A stretch of DNA of 21,625 nucleotides from JBEKTY01 sp049515555 (GTDB taxonomy: Bacteria > Planctomycetota > Planctomycetia > Pirellulales > Thermoguttaceae). The notes under the pieces are model-generated. The model saw nothing but the letters and a program-made list of their open reading frames with translations, was not told the DNA's origin and searched no databases. The stretch lies in contig JBEKTY010000143.1 in the NCBI GenBank assembly GCA_049515555.1, forward strand, positions 1 to 21,625. Direction: 5' to 3'. Both the position numbers and the translations under genes were made by a program. Positions 1 through 7,934 of this stretch are shown piece after piece (positions within the stretch are counted from its first letter, which is position 1; the number at the start of each line of letters is the position of its first letter).

Positions 1-197
1 GGAGGTGGGAGGGCGGAAGGCGGAGGGCGGAGGGCGGAAGGCGGAAGGATAGGTCTTGGGACTTGGGACTTGGGACTTCCGCCTTTTGCAATTTGCATTG
101 GTCGTTTTGAATTCTGCCTTCGTCTTTCCGCCTTCCGCCTTCCGCCTTCCGCCTTCCGCCTTCCGCCTTCCGCCCTAATCCCTAAATCCCCAAATCC
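1..197. repeat. Heptanucleotide simple-repeat mosaic with inverted arms
   Basis: This non-coding stretch lies just past the stop codon of the giant TPR gene. It holds five units of GGCGGA(A/G) at 12-46 and seven perfect TTCCGCC units at 126-174. The second array is the reverse complement of the first, so the two can form a large hairpin. Between them are three CTTGGGA units at 55-75 and a TTTGCA-rich stretch near 84-97. After them comes an A/T-and-C run of the form CCCTAAT/CCCTAAA at about 173-200. Nearly all repeats have a 7-bp period. This resembles the short tandemly repeated repetitive (STRR) heptamers described in cyanobacteria. Its role is unknown; the hairpin could also end transcription of the TPR gene. 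The left edge may be cut by the window. Confidence 0.85.
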
Positions 198-3100
198 CTA
201 ATTCGCGCGGCCCAGTTTCTTCGCCAGTGCTCGATAGTCTTCCCGTTCGAGCGGATCGAGCTGCTCCGGCTTGAGCCCGAGCTTCTGGGCGGCGGCGAAG
301 GCTTCCGCGGCGGCATTGTCTTGCTTGAGTCGCCAGTAGGCCAGCGCCAGGTGGAACTGCCGGTCGGGCTTGGGCTCGTCGCGGAGCACTTCCTCGAGGT
401 CGGCCACGGCCTTTTCCGGTTGCCCCAGGGCCAGAAACACGGATGCCCGGGTGTCCAGTAGCGCGGGCAGCGGCCCGGCAACTTCGATGGCCCTCTGGAT
501 GAGCTGGAGCGACTGCTCGACTTCCTTCTTTTGAAAGGCCAGGAGCATGGCCAGGTTGTTCAGGGCGATGGCGTTGTCCTTGTCGGCGGTGATGATCTCG
601 CGGTAGATCGCCGTCGCGTCCTGCGAACGTTCCTGGTGCATTCGCAGATCGCCCAGGACCAGCAGGAGCGATACCGGGCGGTGGTGTTTCTCCAGCGCGG
701 CCAGCAGGAGCTTCTCCAGCCGCTCGGTCTGGGCCGGGGTGGCGGGGCCGGCGGCGAGCAGGTCCCTGGCGGCGCCGGCAATCGCGGCGGGCGGGGCCTT
801 CTGCCACGCCCCCTCGGCCAGCGTTATGGCCTCGTCGAGCTGCCCGCGGCGAGCCAGGCACGATGCCACGAGCAGCTCCTGGTCCGCGTGCTGCTTGGCG
901 TAGTCGCGGTACAAGGCCTCCGCTTCGGCGCAGAGTTTGGCCGCCGAGGCCTTCTGATCGGCGCCGCTCGTTTGGCGGGAAATCAGTTCCAGGCACGCGG
1001 CCGCCAGGCGCACCCGGGCATCGCGCTCGGGCGGCTTGGCCGTGGGTTTCTCCAGGTAGGTACGAAGCGTTTGAATCGCCTCGTCGATCTGCCCGCGGCG
1101 GACCGACGCTTCGGCCTTGAGGCTGGCCGTCGCGAAGTCGTCGGGGGCGTTTTCTTCCAGCCGGCCCAGCCACAGCTCAGCCTCATGAATCTCCTTCCGC
1201 TCCAGCAGCATGGCCACATAGGCGGCCATGTAGCGCGACTGCTTGCCGTGGCTCAACAACAGAGCGAGCATCTGTCTGTTGGCCTGCGGCCAGTCGTTTT
1301 CGGCCAGGTACAGGCGGGCCAGCGCGAAGCGGACTTCAGCCAATTGCAGCCGCTCTTGTCCGGCGCCGGAGGGCTGCGACTGGAGGACGTTCTGCAAGGC
1401 GCGGATGGCCTCGCGGCGCTCGGGGCGCCGGGGACGAAGGGCCAGGAGAATCGCTTTTTGCGCCTGGTCCTCCGGGGTGGCGGCGGCGGCCAGGTTCTCG
1501 TCCACCAGCGCGATGGCTTGCAGCACGTTCTGGTAGCCGCCGCGGGCCTGCAAGACCGCCGCCAGCGCACGTCTGGCCCAGGCGACGTCTTCCGGCTTGG
1601 CGGAGACTTCGCCCTTGGCGATTCTGCGGAGGTGGGTTTCCGCCATTTCGGGCTTGTCGGCCTGCAAACAGAACTCGGCCAGGCGACGGACGACGACGGG
1701 GTCCTTGGCGGTCTTGGCCGCTTCGTATTGCTTGGCCGCCTGGTCCACGTCGCCCAGGGCTTCGTAGCAGGGGCCCAAGGCCAAGGGGGCCTGCTCGGCC
1801 GGGATCTTGTCGCGGGCCTGTTGGATCATTCTTTCCGCCTCCGGCTTCTGGTCCGTGGCGGCCAGCAACTGGATCAGGCCCACCCAGGTCTCGGGGGCCT
1901 GGGGGGCCAATTCGACCGCCTGCCGCAGCGACTTTTCCGCCTCGGTCCAGCGCGCCTGGGCTTCGTCGGGCCGCTGGGCCGCCTGCGCGCGCCGCCCCAG
2001 GAAGCCCAGAAGTTGGCCCAGCCACAGGTGGTCGCGCCACTCCTTCGACTGCGCGGCGGCCTGCCGGGCGATCTGCAGGGCACGATCCATTTGGTTCAGC
2101 CGGGCGGAAACCTCCGAAGCCAACCGCCCGATCTCGCTCAGCGAGAGGGCCTGCCCGAGTTCCAGCAGCGGGATCATCTGGTTGGCTTCGGCATACCGTT
2201 GCCGGCGACACAGCAACTCGAACGTGCGGCGAACCGCCAGCGGGTTTTGCTCGCCCAGCTCGATGGCCTTGCGGTAGTTTTCCAGGGCCGGGTCGATCTG
2301 GCCTCGCCCGTCGTAGAGACTGGCGGCGAGGAGCGGAATGCGGGCCCACGCCGGCCGCAGCTTGCCGGCGGCGGCCAGGTGCCCCAGGGCCTGCTGGTAC
2401 AGGCCCTTCTCCTCCTCCTCACGCTTCTTTGCCTTCTCCGCCTTGCCCAGCAAGGTGGCTAGCTGCACGGCCTGTGCGTAGTGCCACTCGGGCCCGTCGC
2501 CTTCGATGGCTCGAATCTCCTTTAGCACCTGCTCCGTAGCGGCGACATCTCCGCTCTGCGAGGTCAGCTCGCAGAGCAGGAGGCGGGCGTCCAGGTTCTT
2601 GGGATCGGCTTCGCAGGCGAGGCGGCAAAACCGCGCGGAGAGCTCCTGGTCGCCGGCCTCGCGGGCCAACACCGCCAGAACGCCGCAGAGCCGCAGCCGA
2701 TCGCCGGCCGAGAACGCCTGGCTCCCGTCGGCCAACTCCTTGAGCTTGGGGGCCGACTCCTTTCCATAACGCTTGACGAGGTACTGCCCTCGAGCGATCC
2801 GCAACCAAACGCGGTCCCCGAACTTCTGCTTCGCTTCGTCCATGATCTGGACGGCACGCTCCCATTGCTCGCCTTGCGGGATCAGCAACACCAGTGCCGA
2901 CCACAGCCGGGGCTCGTCGGGCAAGCGGCTGCGGGCCGCCAGCAGCAGCTTCTCGGCCTCCGGCCCGCGGGCTTGGCCGATCAGGGTTTCCGCCCGCAGG
3001 AGCGTCACGTCGATCGGCTCGGCCTTGTCCTGAACCAGCCGATCCAGGAGCGTCTCGACCTCTTTCCAGCTTCGGTCCGAGGCCGGCAGGCGCAGGTTCT

Positions 3101-4664
3101 TCACGATCAAGAATCGTGCAACCTCGATTTCGACTTTGCGTTTGACCGCCGCCGGCAGCCCTTCCAAGTCGCTGATCTGGCGGTACTCTTCCAGGGCGTC
3201 GTTGGTCTGCCCGAAAGACGCCAAGGCGGCGGCCAGGCCCAGGCGGGCCGGCAGGTACAAGGGGTCCAGCCGGGCCGCCTTGCGGTAAGCCGCCAACTCG
3301 AGTTCCGCTTTGCCCAACCGCTGATTACAACCCGCCAGGCGGACATAGGCTTCCTTGGCCAAGTCCGGCGCGCTACCCAGCTTCTGAGCGGCTTGCTCGA
3401 ATCCCTGGGCGGCCTTCGGCCAGTGCCCCAGGGCAAACTCGATCTGCGCCTCGAGATAGTCGGTCAGCGGGTCCGAGGGGTCGGCCTTGCGGAGCTTGGC
3501 GACGACCTGCCGGGCCTCCGCCAGCAACTCCTTCTTTTGGGCTTCGGCTCGCGCAAGTTCCTTCTGGGCATCGGCCTGGGGGTCTTCCTTCTGCGTTTGC
3601 GCTCGCTCGCTCTCGTCGATCAGCAGGCGGCCCAGGTCCCATAAGAGCTGCCAGTTCTGGGATGCTTTGCCCACGCCCTGCCGGAGGCAGGCGATGGCCT
3701 CCTTGCGATGCTCGGTGCGCAGCTCGATGCGCCACAGGGTGGCATAGCCCGCGGCGCGCGTCGGGTCCACGGCGAGCACTTGTTGCACGTAGCCACGCGC
3801 CTTGTCGTACTGGGCCGCCAGCGACGCCAGCCGCGCCGCCAGCAGCAGCGCGTCGATGTCCTTGGGGGCCAGATGCAGGGCCTTTTCAGCCTCCCCGAGC
3901 GCTACGGCCAGGTCCCTCTTCGCCTCCTCGGCCTTCTTTTTCGCCCCCTCGGACTCAGCTTTGTCGGGCGACCTGTTTTCCTGGCCGTATTTCTCCAGAT
4001 AGAGTTTCTCCAGATAAACCCCGCGCAGCAGATGGGCCCGCGCGGAATCCGGGTTGGCCGCCACGAGCTTCTCCATCCACTGGTCGGCTTCCTTGTGGCG
4101 GTCAAGATTTCGCCGCAGCACGTCCGCCAGACGCCAGTAGGCATCCAACTGCTGCGGAGCGAAGCGCAGCGCCTTGCGGAACGACTCGACCGCCGCGGCA
4201 TACTCCGCGCCCGCCGCCTGGCAGGTCCCCAACAGTTCCCATAGCGCAGGATCCTCGGGCGATGTCACCAACAGGTACTGCTGGAGATGCTCCCGGGCGT
4301 CGCCCCAGCGGCGGAGGTCCATGTCAAGCTGCACCAGCCGGCGCCGCACGTCGTCGCGGTCGGGTTGGTTGCGCAGGGCCTGCTCCAGGGTTACAAGGGC
4401 TGGCCGCGGCTGATGAAGGTCGGCCAGCAGCAGGCCAAGTTCCGCCTGGGTATCGGCGTCCTTGGGCACCAATGCCAAGTACTGCTGAAAGCCCTTGATT
4501 GCGGCGGGGAACTGCTTTTCCTCAATGGCCCGATGCGCCCGATCGAGGAGGAAAGTGGCGTGGCGGCGGACTTGGACCACGTGCAATGCGTGGACCGCCC
4601 CCCCCAGGACCGCCGTGACCAGCAAGAGCCCGCCCAGAAATCGCAAATTGATAACCGTTTTCAT
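198..4664 (-). CDS. Giant membrane-anchored tetratricopeptide-repeat protein
   Basis: A 1488-residue protein made almost entirely of helical TPR-type repeats. The start is placed at the ATG at 4662-4664 because it is followed by a hydrophobic segment at residues 8-29 (GGLLLVTAVLGGAV core), fitting an N-terminal membrane anchor. The upstream in-frame extension is Arg/Pro-rich and runs into a hairpin region. A weak GGGTGA lies just upstream of this ATG. TPR units start near residue 40 and continue to the C-terminus; a clear late one contains ALNNLAMLLAFQKK. Two highly charged, coiled-coil-like insertions occur at about 219-251 and 351-382. The first contains a small in-frame duplication (YLEKLYLEK, from a 12-bp repeat at 3990-4001 and 4005-4016). 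TPR arrays act as protein-binding scaffolds, so a periplasm-facing assembly role is likely, but no partner or enzymatic domain is visible. Neighbours give no functional link. Confidence 0.85.
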   Translation of the reverse strand: MKTVINLRFLGGLLLVTAVLGGAVHALHVVQVRRHATFLLDRAHRAIEEKQFPAAIKGFQQYLALVPKDADTQAELGLLLADLHQPRPALVTLEQALRNQPDRDDVRRRLVQLDMDLRRWGDAREHLQQYLLVTSPEDPALWELLGTCQAAGAEYAAAVESFRKALRFAPQQLDAYWRLADVLRRNLDRHKEADQWMEKLVAANPDSARAHLLRGVYLEKLYLEKYGQENRSPDKAESEGAKKKAEEAKRDLAVALGEAEKALHLAPKDIDALLLAARLASLAAQYDKARGYVQQVLAVDPTRAAGYATLWRIELRTEHRKEAIACLRQGVGKASQNWQLLWDLGRLLIDESERAQTQKEDPQADAQKELARAEAQKKELLAEARQVVAKLRKADPSDPLTDYLEAQIEFALGHWPKAAQGFEQAAQKLGSAPDLAKEAYVRLAGCNQRLGKAELELAAYRKAARLDPLYLPARLGLAAALASFGQTNDALEEYRQISDLEGLPAAVKRKVEIEVARFLIVKNLRLPASDRSWKEVETLLDRLVQDKAEPIDVTLLRAETLIGQARGPEAEKLLLAARSRLPDEPRLWSALVLLIPQGEQWERAVQIMDEAKQKFGDRVWLRIARGQYLVKRYGKESAPKLKELADGSQAFSAGDRLRLCGVLAVLAREAGDQELSARFCRLACEADPKNLDARLLLCELTSQSGDVAATEQVLKEIRAIEGDGPEWHYAQAVQLATLLGKAEKAKKREEEEKGLYQQALGHLAAAGKLRPAWARIPLLAASLYDGRGQIDPALENYRKAIELGEQNPLAVRRTFELLCRRQRYAEANQMIPLLELGQALSLSEIGRLASEVSARLNQMDRALQIARQAAAQSKEWRDHLWLGQLLGFLGRRAQAAQRPDEAQARWTEAEKSLRQAVELAPQAPETWVGLIQLLAATDQKPEAERMIQQARDKIPAEQAPLALGPCYEALGDVDQAAKQYEAAKTAKDPVVVRRLAEFCLQADKPEMAETHLRRIAKGEVSAKPEDVAWARRALAAVLQARGGYQNVLQAIALVDENLAAAATPEDQAQKAILLALRPRRPERREAIRALQNVLQSQPSGAGQERLQLAEVRFALARLYLAENDWPQANRQMLALLLSHGKQSRYMAAYVAMLLERKEIHEAELWLGRLEENAPDDFATASLKAEASVRRGQIDEAIQTLRTYLEKPTAKPPERDARVRLAAACLELISRQTSGADQKASAAKLCAEAEALYRDYAKQHADQELLVASCLARRGQLDEAITLAEGAWQKAPPAAIAGAARDLLAAGPATPAQTERLEKLLLAALEKHHRPVSLLLVLGDLRMHQERSQDATAIYREIITADKDNAIALNNLAMLLAFQKKEVEQSLQLIQRAIEVAGPLPALLDTRASVFLALGQPEKAVADLEEVLRDEPKPDRQFHLALAYWRLKQDNAAAEAFAAAQKLGLKPEQLDPLEREDYRALAKKLGRAN

Positions 4665-4696
4665 AGATTCACCCGGACGTAAGAGGGGCCAACCCC

Positions 4697-4725
4697 ATCT
4701 TAGTCGCGCATGAGCGGCACTGCAA
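4697..4725 (-). promoter_or_regulatory. Candidate sigma-70-type promoter for the giant TPR gene
   Basis: Read on the minus strand, TTGCAG (4720-4725) is followed after 17 bp by TAAGAT (4697-4702). These match the TTGACA and TATAAT consensus at 3 and 4 of 6 positions, with ideal spacing, and give a leader of roughly 25-30 nt before the start at 4664. This is pattern matching only; the match is modest. Confidence 0.3.
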
Positions 4726-4766
4726 GCGCTTGGACGGCGTCCTTGGTCGCGTAGCGACCGCCGATG

Positions 4767-4814
4767 GGTAGGGGTAGGGAGAGCCGGTTGGTTCCGGCTC
4801 CCACTACCCCTACC
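4767..4814. repeat. Long GC-rich inverted repeat between the permease and TPR genes
   Basis: Arms 4767-4787 and 4794-4814 (GGTAGGGGTAG...AGCCGG and its near-complement) pair over 21 bp with about two mismatches around a 6-nt TTGGTT loop. The element lies downstream of the permease stop (4945) and upstream of the TPR start (4664), both on the minus strand. No T-run follows on either strand, so a classic intrinsic terminator is not supported. It may be a dispersed palindromic element or an mRNA-stabilising hairpin. A smaller perfect palindrome, GGTCGC-GTA-GCGACC, sits next to it at 4745-4759. Confidence 0.7.
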
Positions 4815-4913
4815 GCCGCCTAAGACAACCGCCCCACCGGTACGGATAGGCGGACGAAACGGGGACAAGCGCGCTTACCGACGGGCGAAAACGATTGTAG
4901 TAGTCTCTGGGAA

Positions 4914-4933
4914 ACATGGGAAACTTTCCATGT
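4914..4933 (-). terminator. Weak hairpin after the AzgA-like permease gene
   Basis: On the minus strand, ACATGGAAAG TTTCCCATGT folds into a short stem 11 nt after the permease stop codon and is followed by TTCCC. The stem is short and the T-tract poor, so terminator function is only a possibility. The rest of 4815-4944 shows nothing recognisable. Confidence 0.25.
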
Positions 4934-4944
4934 CGTGAACGCTT

Positions 4945-6543
4945 TCACTTGCGCCAGAGGGCCAACAGCAGCAGCACGGCGGCGGCCAAGCCATAGGCGG
5001 CGGCCCAATGAAACGGCGACTGGCAGCGAATAGCCGCCGCGGGGGCCATCCGGGCGACGACCGTCGCAGGCAGGGCGATCAAGGCCGGCTCGAGCGGCGA
5101 ATGGATGATGCCCAGCAGGCTGCACGCGCCGGCCACCCCCAGGTACGCGGCCGCGCGAACCAGCTTCTCGTCCAGCATGGCGGCCAGGGCCGAGGCCCAC
5201 AGCAAGCCGCTGACGATGAACCCGCTGGCCAGGCAGCGGAGCGACTGGACCACGACCGCCGCGCCGGCGTCGGGCGCCCGGCCGGCCAGCGCCTGCTCCA
5301 TCGGCACTAGCGCCATGTATGCCAGGGTGGGCAACATGGCCAAGGCCACGGCGGGAAAGTGCCGCTCCGGCGTAGCGCGGAAGGCTTGCGCGGTAATCTC
5401 CAAGCCGATGAAGATCAGCAGGGGAAACGTGGCGGCCTCGGGCAGCCATTGGAAGAGGTGGGTGAACCAGCCCAGCCCCCCGGCGGCCCCGATGAAGACG
5501 GCCGTGGCCAGCGTATATGCGGCGCGGCCGCCCATGGCCTTGTAGGCCGGCTGGCCGATGTAGGGCGTGTTCTGAATGACGCCGCCGCAGGCCCCGGCCG
5601 CGACCGTGGCCAGGCCTTCGGTCAGCAGGATGGTCCGCGTATCGTAGGTATCGCCCGCCGCCGCCGCGCTTTCGGTGCAGTCTATGCCGCCCACGATGGT
5701 CGCCAAGGCGAAGGGCAGCAGGATGGGCAGGCTGGCCAGCGCGTGCCGCAGCACGTGCTGCCACCATAGCCAGTTGCGGGCGCATTCGGGCAGCAGATCG
5801 GGGGCCCGCCAGGCCGACACCGCGGTCGCGGCCGACGGCGGGACCACCGCGATCCCCAGCTTCCCGCCCAAGTAACCGCCGGCCGACCAGACCGCCATGC
5901 CCAGGATCACGGCGGCCAGGGCCCCGGGAACTCTAAAGGGCAGCTTCCGCCGGGCGACCAGGGCCACCAGGATCACGGTCAAGGAGACCAGGCCCACCAC
6001 CGGCACGGCGGCGACGTGCGTCCACAGCGGCAGGAAAGCGATCAGCGCCAGGGCCACCCCGGCCAGCGAGCCCAGCAATCCCGCCCGCGGCACCCAGCGC
6101 CGCACCTGTCCGCCCAGCGGCGCCAGGAGCGACTTGAAAATGCCGACGAGCACCAGCAGCACCGCCCCCACGTGCCAGGCGAACACCATCGCCTGCTCGT
6201 GGCTCAGGCCGTAGCGGGTCATGCCCTGGCCCAGGGCGGGCAACAGCACCAGCGGCCCGACCACGAACGTGCTCGGCGTATCCAGTCCCAGCGGCATGGC
6301 AGTCACGTCCGGGCGGCCGGTCCGCCGGGCCAGTCGGACGGCCATCCAGGTGTAGGCCAGGTCGCCCAGCACCACGCCCAGGGCCGTGCCCGGGATCATT
6401 TGCGTCAGCACGAACTCGCGCGAGAAGCCGGGCGCGCCGCTGGTAAGCAGAACGACCAGGGCGATCATCACGGCCACGTTGTCGAGGATCAGGCCGAAGA
6501 AGGCGTTGATGTCGCCCCATTGGGCCCACGTGGAACGGGTCAT
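4945..6543 (-). CDS. AzgA/NCS2-like nucleobase (xanthine/uracil-type) permease
   Basis: A 532-residue polytopic membrane protein with about 12 hydrophobic segments. The start is the ATG at 6541-6543. It places the conserved opening GDINAFFGLILDN at residue 10, whereas the longer reading frame upstream is Arg-rich and runs through palindromic repeats at 6571-6613. No good Shine-Dalgarno precedes this ATG. Residues 49-95 carry MIPGTALGVVLGD and DVTAMPLGLDTPSTF. Residues 284-345 carry IVGGIDCTESAAAAGDTYDT and a GGVIQNTPYIGQPAYKAMGG block. These correspond to the region of the AzgA-type nucleobase-cation symporters that contributes to substrate binding. The family takes up purines or pyrimidines by ion symport across the inner membrane; the substrate here cannot be read from sequence. 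An exported nucleoside hydrolase occurs at 9361-10353, a possible but unproven functional companion. Confidence 0.8.
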   Translation of the reverse strand: MTRSTWAQWGDINAFFGLILDNVAVMIALVVLLTSGAPGFSREFVLTQMIPGTALGVVLGDLAYTWMAVRLARRTGRPDVTAMPLGLDTPSTFVVGPLVLLPALGQGMTRYGLSHEQAMVFAWHVGAVLLVLVGIFKSLLAPLGGQVRRWVPRAGLLGSLAGVALALIAFLPLWTHVAAVPVVGLVSLTVILVALVARRKLPFRVPGALAAVILGMAVWSAGGYLGGKLGIAVVPPSAATAVSAWRAPDLLPECARNWLWWQHVLRHALASLPILLPFALATIVGGIDCTESAAAAGDTYDTRTILLTEGLATVAAGACGGVIQNTPYIGQPAYKAMGGRAAYTLATAVFIGAAGGLGWFTHLFQWLPEAATFPLLIFIGLEITAQAFRATPERHFPAVALAMLPTLAYMALVPMEQALAGRAPDAGAAVVVQSLRCLASGFIVSGLLWASALAAMLDEKLVRAAAYLGVAGACSLLGIIHSPLEPALIALPATVVARMAPAAAIRCQSPFHWAAAYGLAAAVLLLLALWRK

Positions 6544-6570
6544 GGCTGCCGCGCTTCGTTTCAACGTAGT

Positions 6571-6613
6571 CCGCACACGCCGTGTGCGGAAACCCGGCAC
6601 ACGGCGTGTGCCG
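6571..6613. repeat. Pair of adjacent 19-bp palindromes upstream of the AzgA-like permease
   Basis: Palindrome one (6571-6589) reads CCGCACACGCCGTGTGCGG and palindrome two (6595-6613) reads CGGCACACGGCGTGTGCCG. Only five bases separate them. The two are related, sharing a GCACACGGCGTGTGC core. The pair begins 28 bp upstream of the permease start, so it would lie in the 5' leader of that mRNA if transcription begins further upstream. The core matches the repeats at 7935-8012 and 16003-16050, so this is probably another member of the same dispersed family. Confidence 0.85.
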
Positions 6614-6705
6614 ACCACAATAAGGAGCCTCCCCATCGTATCGTCATCCGGTACGTTCGGGAAGTTCGATTCCGGCAACAGGATCGGCCGGCCGGGCCGT
6701 GCGTA

Positions 6706-6770
6706 GGGTGCCACTGCTGGCTTGTCCAGCGGTGTGAGAAGCACTGCTGGACAAGCCAGCAGTGGCACCC
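6706..6770. repeat. Perfect 25-bp inverted repeat (CCACTGCTGG family, copy 1)
   Basis: Arms 6706-6730 and 6746-6770 are exact reverse complements (GGGTGCCACTGCTGGC... at the left end), with a 15-nt loop. A related copy occurs at 18197-18265. Inside each arm, CCACTGCTGG and CCAGC allow smaller hairpins. Translated, the element gives peptides such as CHCWLVQ and SQQWHP, which turn up in spurious reading frames at both copies; no real gene crosses it. I recall this peptide signature from hypothetical proteins in planctomycete genomes, but cannot search to confirm it. Confidence 0.9.
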
Positions 6771-6914
6771 AGCAGGAGTGAGCGTCTTGATTATGGGTGG
6801 AGAATCAGGTACACCAACGACTCGTGGAGCCAATTGCCCCTCAAGCGCCCCCTCGGCCTTGCCCGTGGAAGCTTTGCAGGCGGCCCTCGAGCCGATGTAC
6901 GCCGGAGCCGCGCC

Positions 6915-7913
6915 ATGAAACCGTGCGACGGCCTGGCCACCCTTGCCTGGATGGTGCGCGATACGTTTCGCCAATCGCTGGCTTCCGGCATCGGCTGGCT
7001 GCTGGCGGGGCTGAGCACGCTGTGCATTCTGGTGTGCCTCAGCGTCAGCGCGGCGGGCCCGGCCTGGCCAGCGCCGCCGGGCGAGAAACCCGATTTCCTG
7101 CCCCGCTCCGATGCCGACGCGCAAGATGCCCACAAGCTTCAGCAATCGGGCGTGAAAGTGGCCGACGGCCCGCTGCGGCTGGCCTTCGGGGCGGTCCGAG
7201 TGCCCATGGCCCGCGACGTCCCCAGCGCCGTCCATTTCCTGGAACTGGTCCTGGCCGGCGGCGTTGCCGATACCCTGGGCCTACTGCTGGCCCTGGTGTG
7301 GACCGCCGGCTTCCTGCCCGGGTTCCTCGATTCCCGTGCAATCTCGGTGCTCCGCGCCAAGCCGGTACCCCGCTGGGCCCTCTTGCTGGGCAAGTATTTC
7401 GGTGTCGTCACCTTCGTCCTGACGCAGGCGGCGTACTTCGTCGTGGGCACCTGGCTGGCCCTGGGCCTTCGCACCGACGTCTGGGATGCCACCTATCTGC
7501 TGACCATCCCGCTGCTCTTGCTGCACTTCGCCATTTTCTTCAGCTTCTCGTTGCTGTTGGCGGTCTGGACGCGGAGCGCGGTCGTGTGCGTCTTCGGCTC
7601 GATCGCTTTTTGGGGCGTCTGCTGGGCGATCAACTTCGCCCGCATGATGTTGGTCGCCGCCGCGCAGGTCGCCCCGCAGGGCTCGTTCTCCGCCTGGCTG
7701 GCCTGGCTGGCCGAGGCCGGCTACTGGCTGCTCCCCAAACCGATCGACTTGGGCCGGCTGCTGTTCGACGCCCTCGGGGCGGGGACCGACTTCCGCCCCG
7801 TCCTGAACAGCACCGATACCCTCTCGCTGGGCCTGTCTGTCCTCACGTCGTTGGCCTTCACCGTCCTCGTGTTGTTCGCCGCCGCCAGGCACTGGACGCG
7901 CATGGATTACTGA
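6915..7913 (+). CDS. ABC-2-type transporter permease subunit
   Basis: A 332-residue integral membrane protein. The start is the ATG at 6915 (MKPCDGLATLAWMVRDTF), which gives the usual short cytoplasmic N-terminus before the first membrane segment at about 25-46; the upstream extension is non-hydrophobic. A soluble loop of about 65 residues (48-110) follows, probably outside the membrane. Five more hydrophobic segments lie at about 116-139, 157-183, 194-217, 221-245 and 303-323. The stretch RAKPVPRWALLLGKYFG (147-163) is typical of ABC-2/NatB-type permeases, where a coupling helix precedes a membrane helix. Such permeases need an ATPase partner and often export ions, drugs or polysaccharides. 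No ATP-binding subunit lies within this window, so the gene appears orphaned here. It converges on the EF-hand gene, with a strong inverted repeat between them. The substrate is unknown. Confidence 0.75.
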   Translation: MKPCDGLATLAWMVRDTFRQSLASGIGWLLAGLSTLCILVCLSVSAAGPAWPAPPGEKPDFLPRSDADAQDAHKLQQSGVKVADGPLRLAFGAVRVPMARDVPSAVHFLELVLAGGVADTLGLLLALVWTAGFLPGFLDSRAISVLRAKPVPRWALLLGKYFGVVTFVLTQAAYFVVGTWLALGLRTDVWDATYLLTIPLLLLHFAIFFSFSLLLAVWTRSAVVCVFGSIAFWGVCWAINFARMMLVAAAQVAPQGSFSAWLAWLAEAGYWLLPKPIDLGRLLFDALGAGTDFRPVLNSTDTLSLGLSVLTSLAFTVLVLFAAARHWTRMDY

Positions 7914-7934
7914 GTCCGCGCGTACAGTGCCAAA

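Larger units (their letters stand above)
6544..6914. other. Divergent intergenic region with two palindromic repeats
   Basis: These 371 bases separate the start codons of the AzgA-like permease (minus) and the ABC-2-type permease (plus), so both promoters should lie here. I find no convincing -35/-10 pair for either gene. Two repeat elements (6571-6613 and 6706-6770) occupy the part nearer the AzgA-like gene. The stretch 6771-6914 shows no structure beyond a possible GGAG before the ATG at 6915. Confidence 0.6.

Noticed and set aside
12..174. Heptamer repeats as a CRISPR or replication-origin iteron array
   Set aside because: Units are only 7 bp with no spacers, motifs differ between blocks, and no replication gene is adjacent.
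531..2462. 643-codon plus-strand frame opposite the giant TPR gene
   Set aside because: Low-complexity Gly/Leu/Gln/Arg composition typical of the reverse complement of a GC-rich TPR gene; no start signal or domain.
4665..4868. Upstream extension of the TPR protein to an earlier ATG at 4868
   Set aside because: The 68 extra residues are Arg/Gly/Pro-rich and encoded across a hairpin; the internal ATG at 4664 directly precedes a membrane anchor.
6544..6768. Upstream extension of the AzgA-like permease to an ATG at 6768
   Set aside because: It translates palindromic repeats (CCACTGCTGG and CACACGCCGTGTG families) and leaves no room for a normal N-terminus; the family begins near GDINAFFG.
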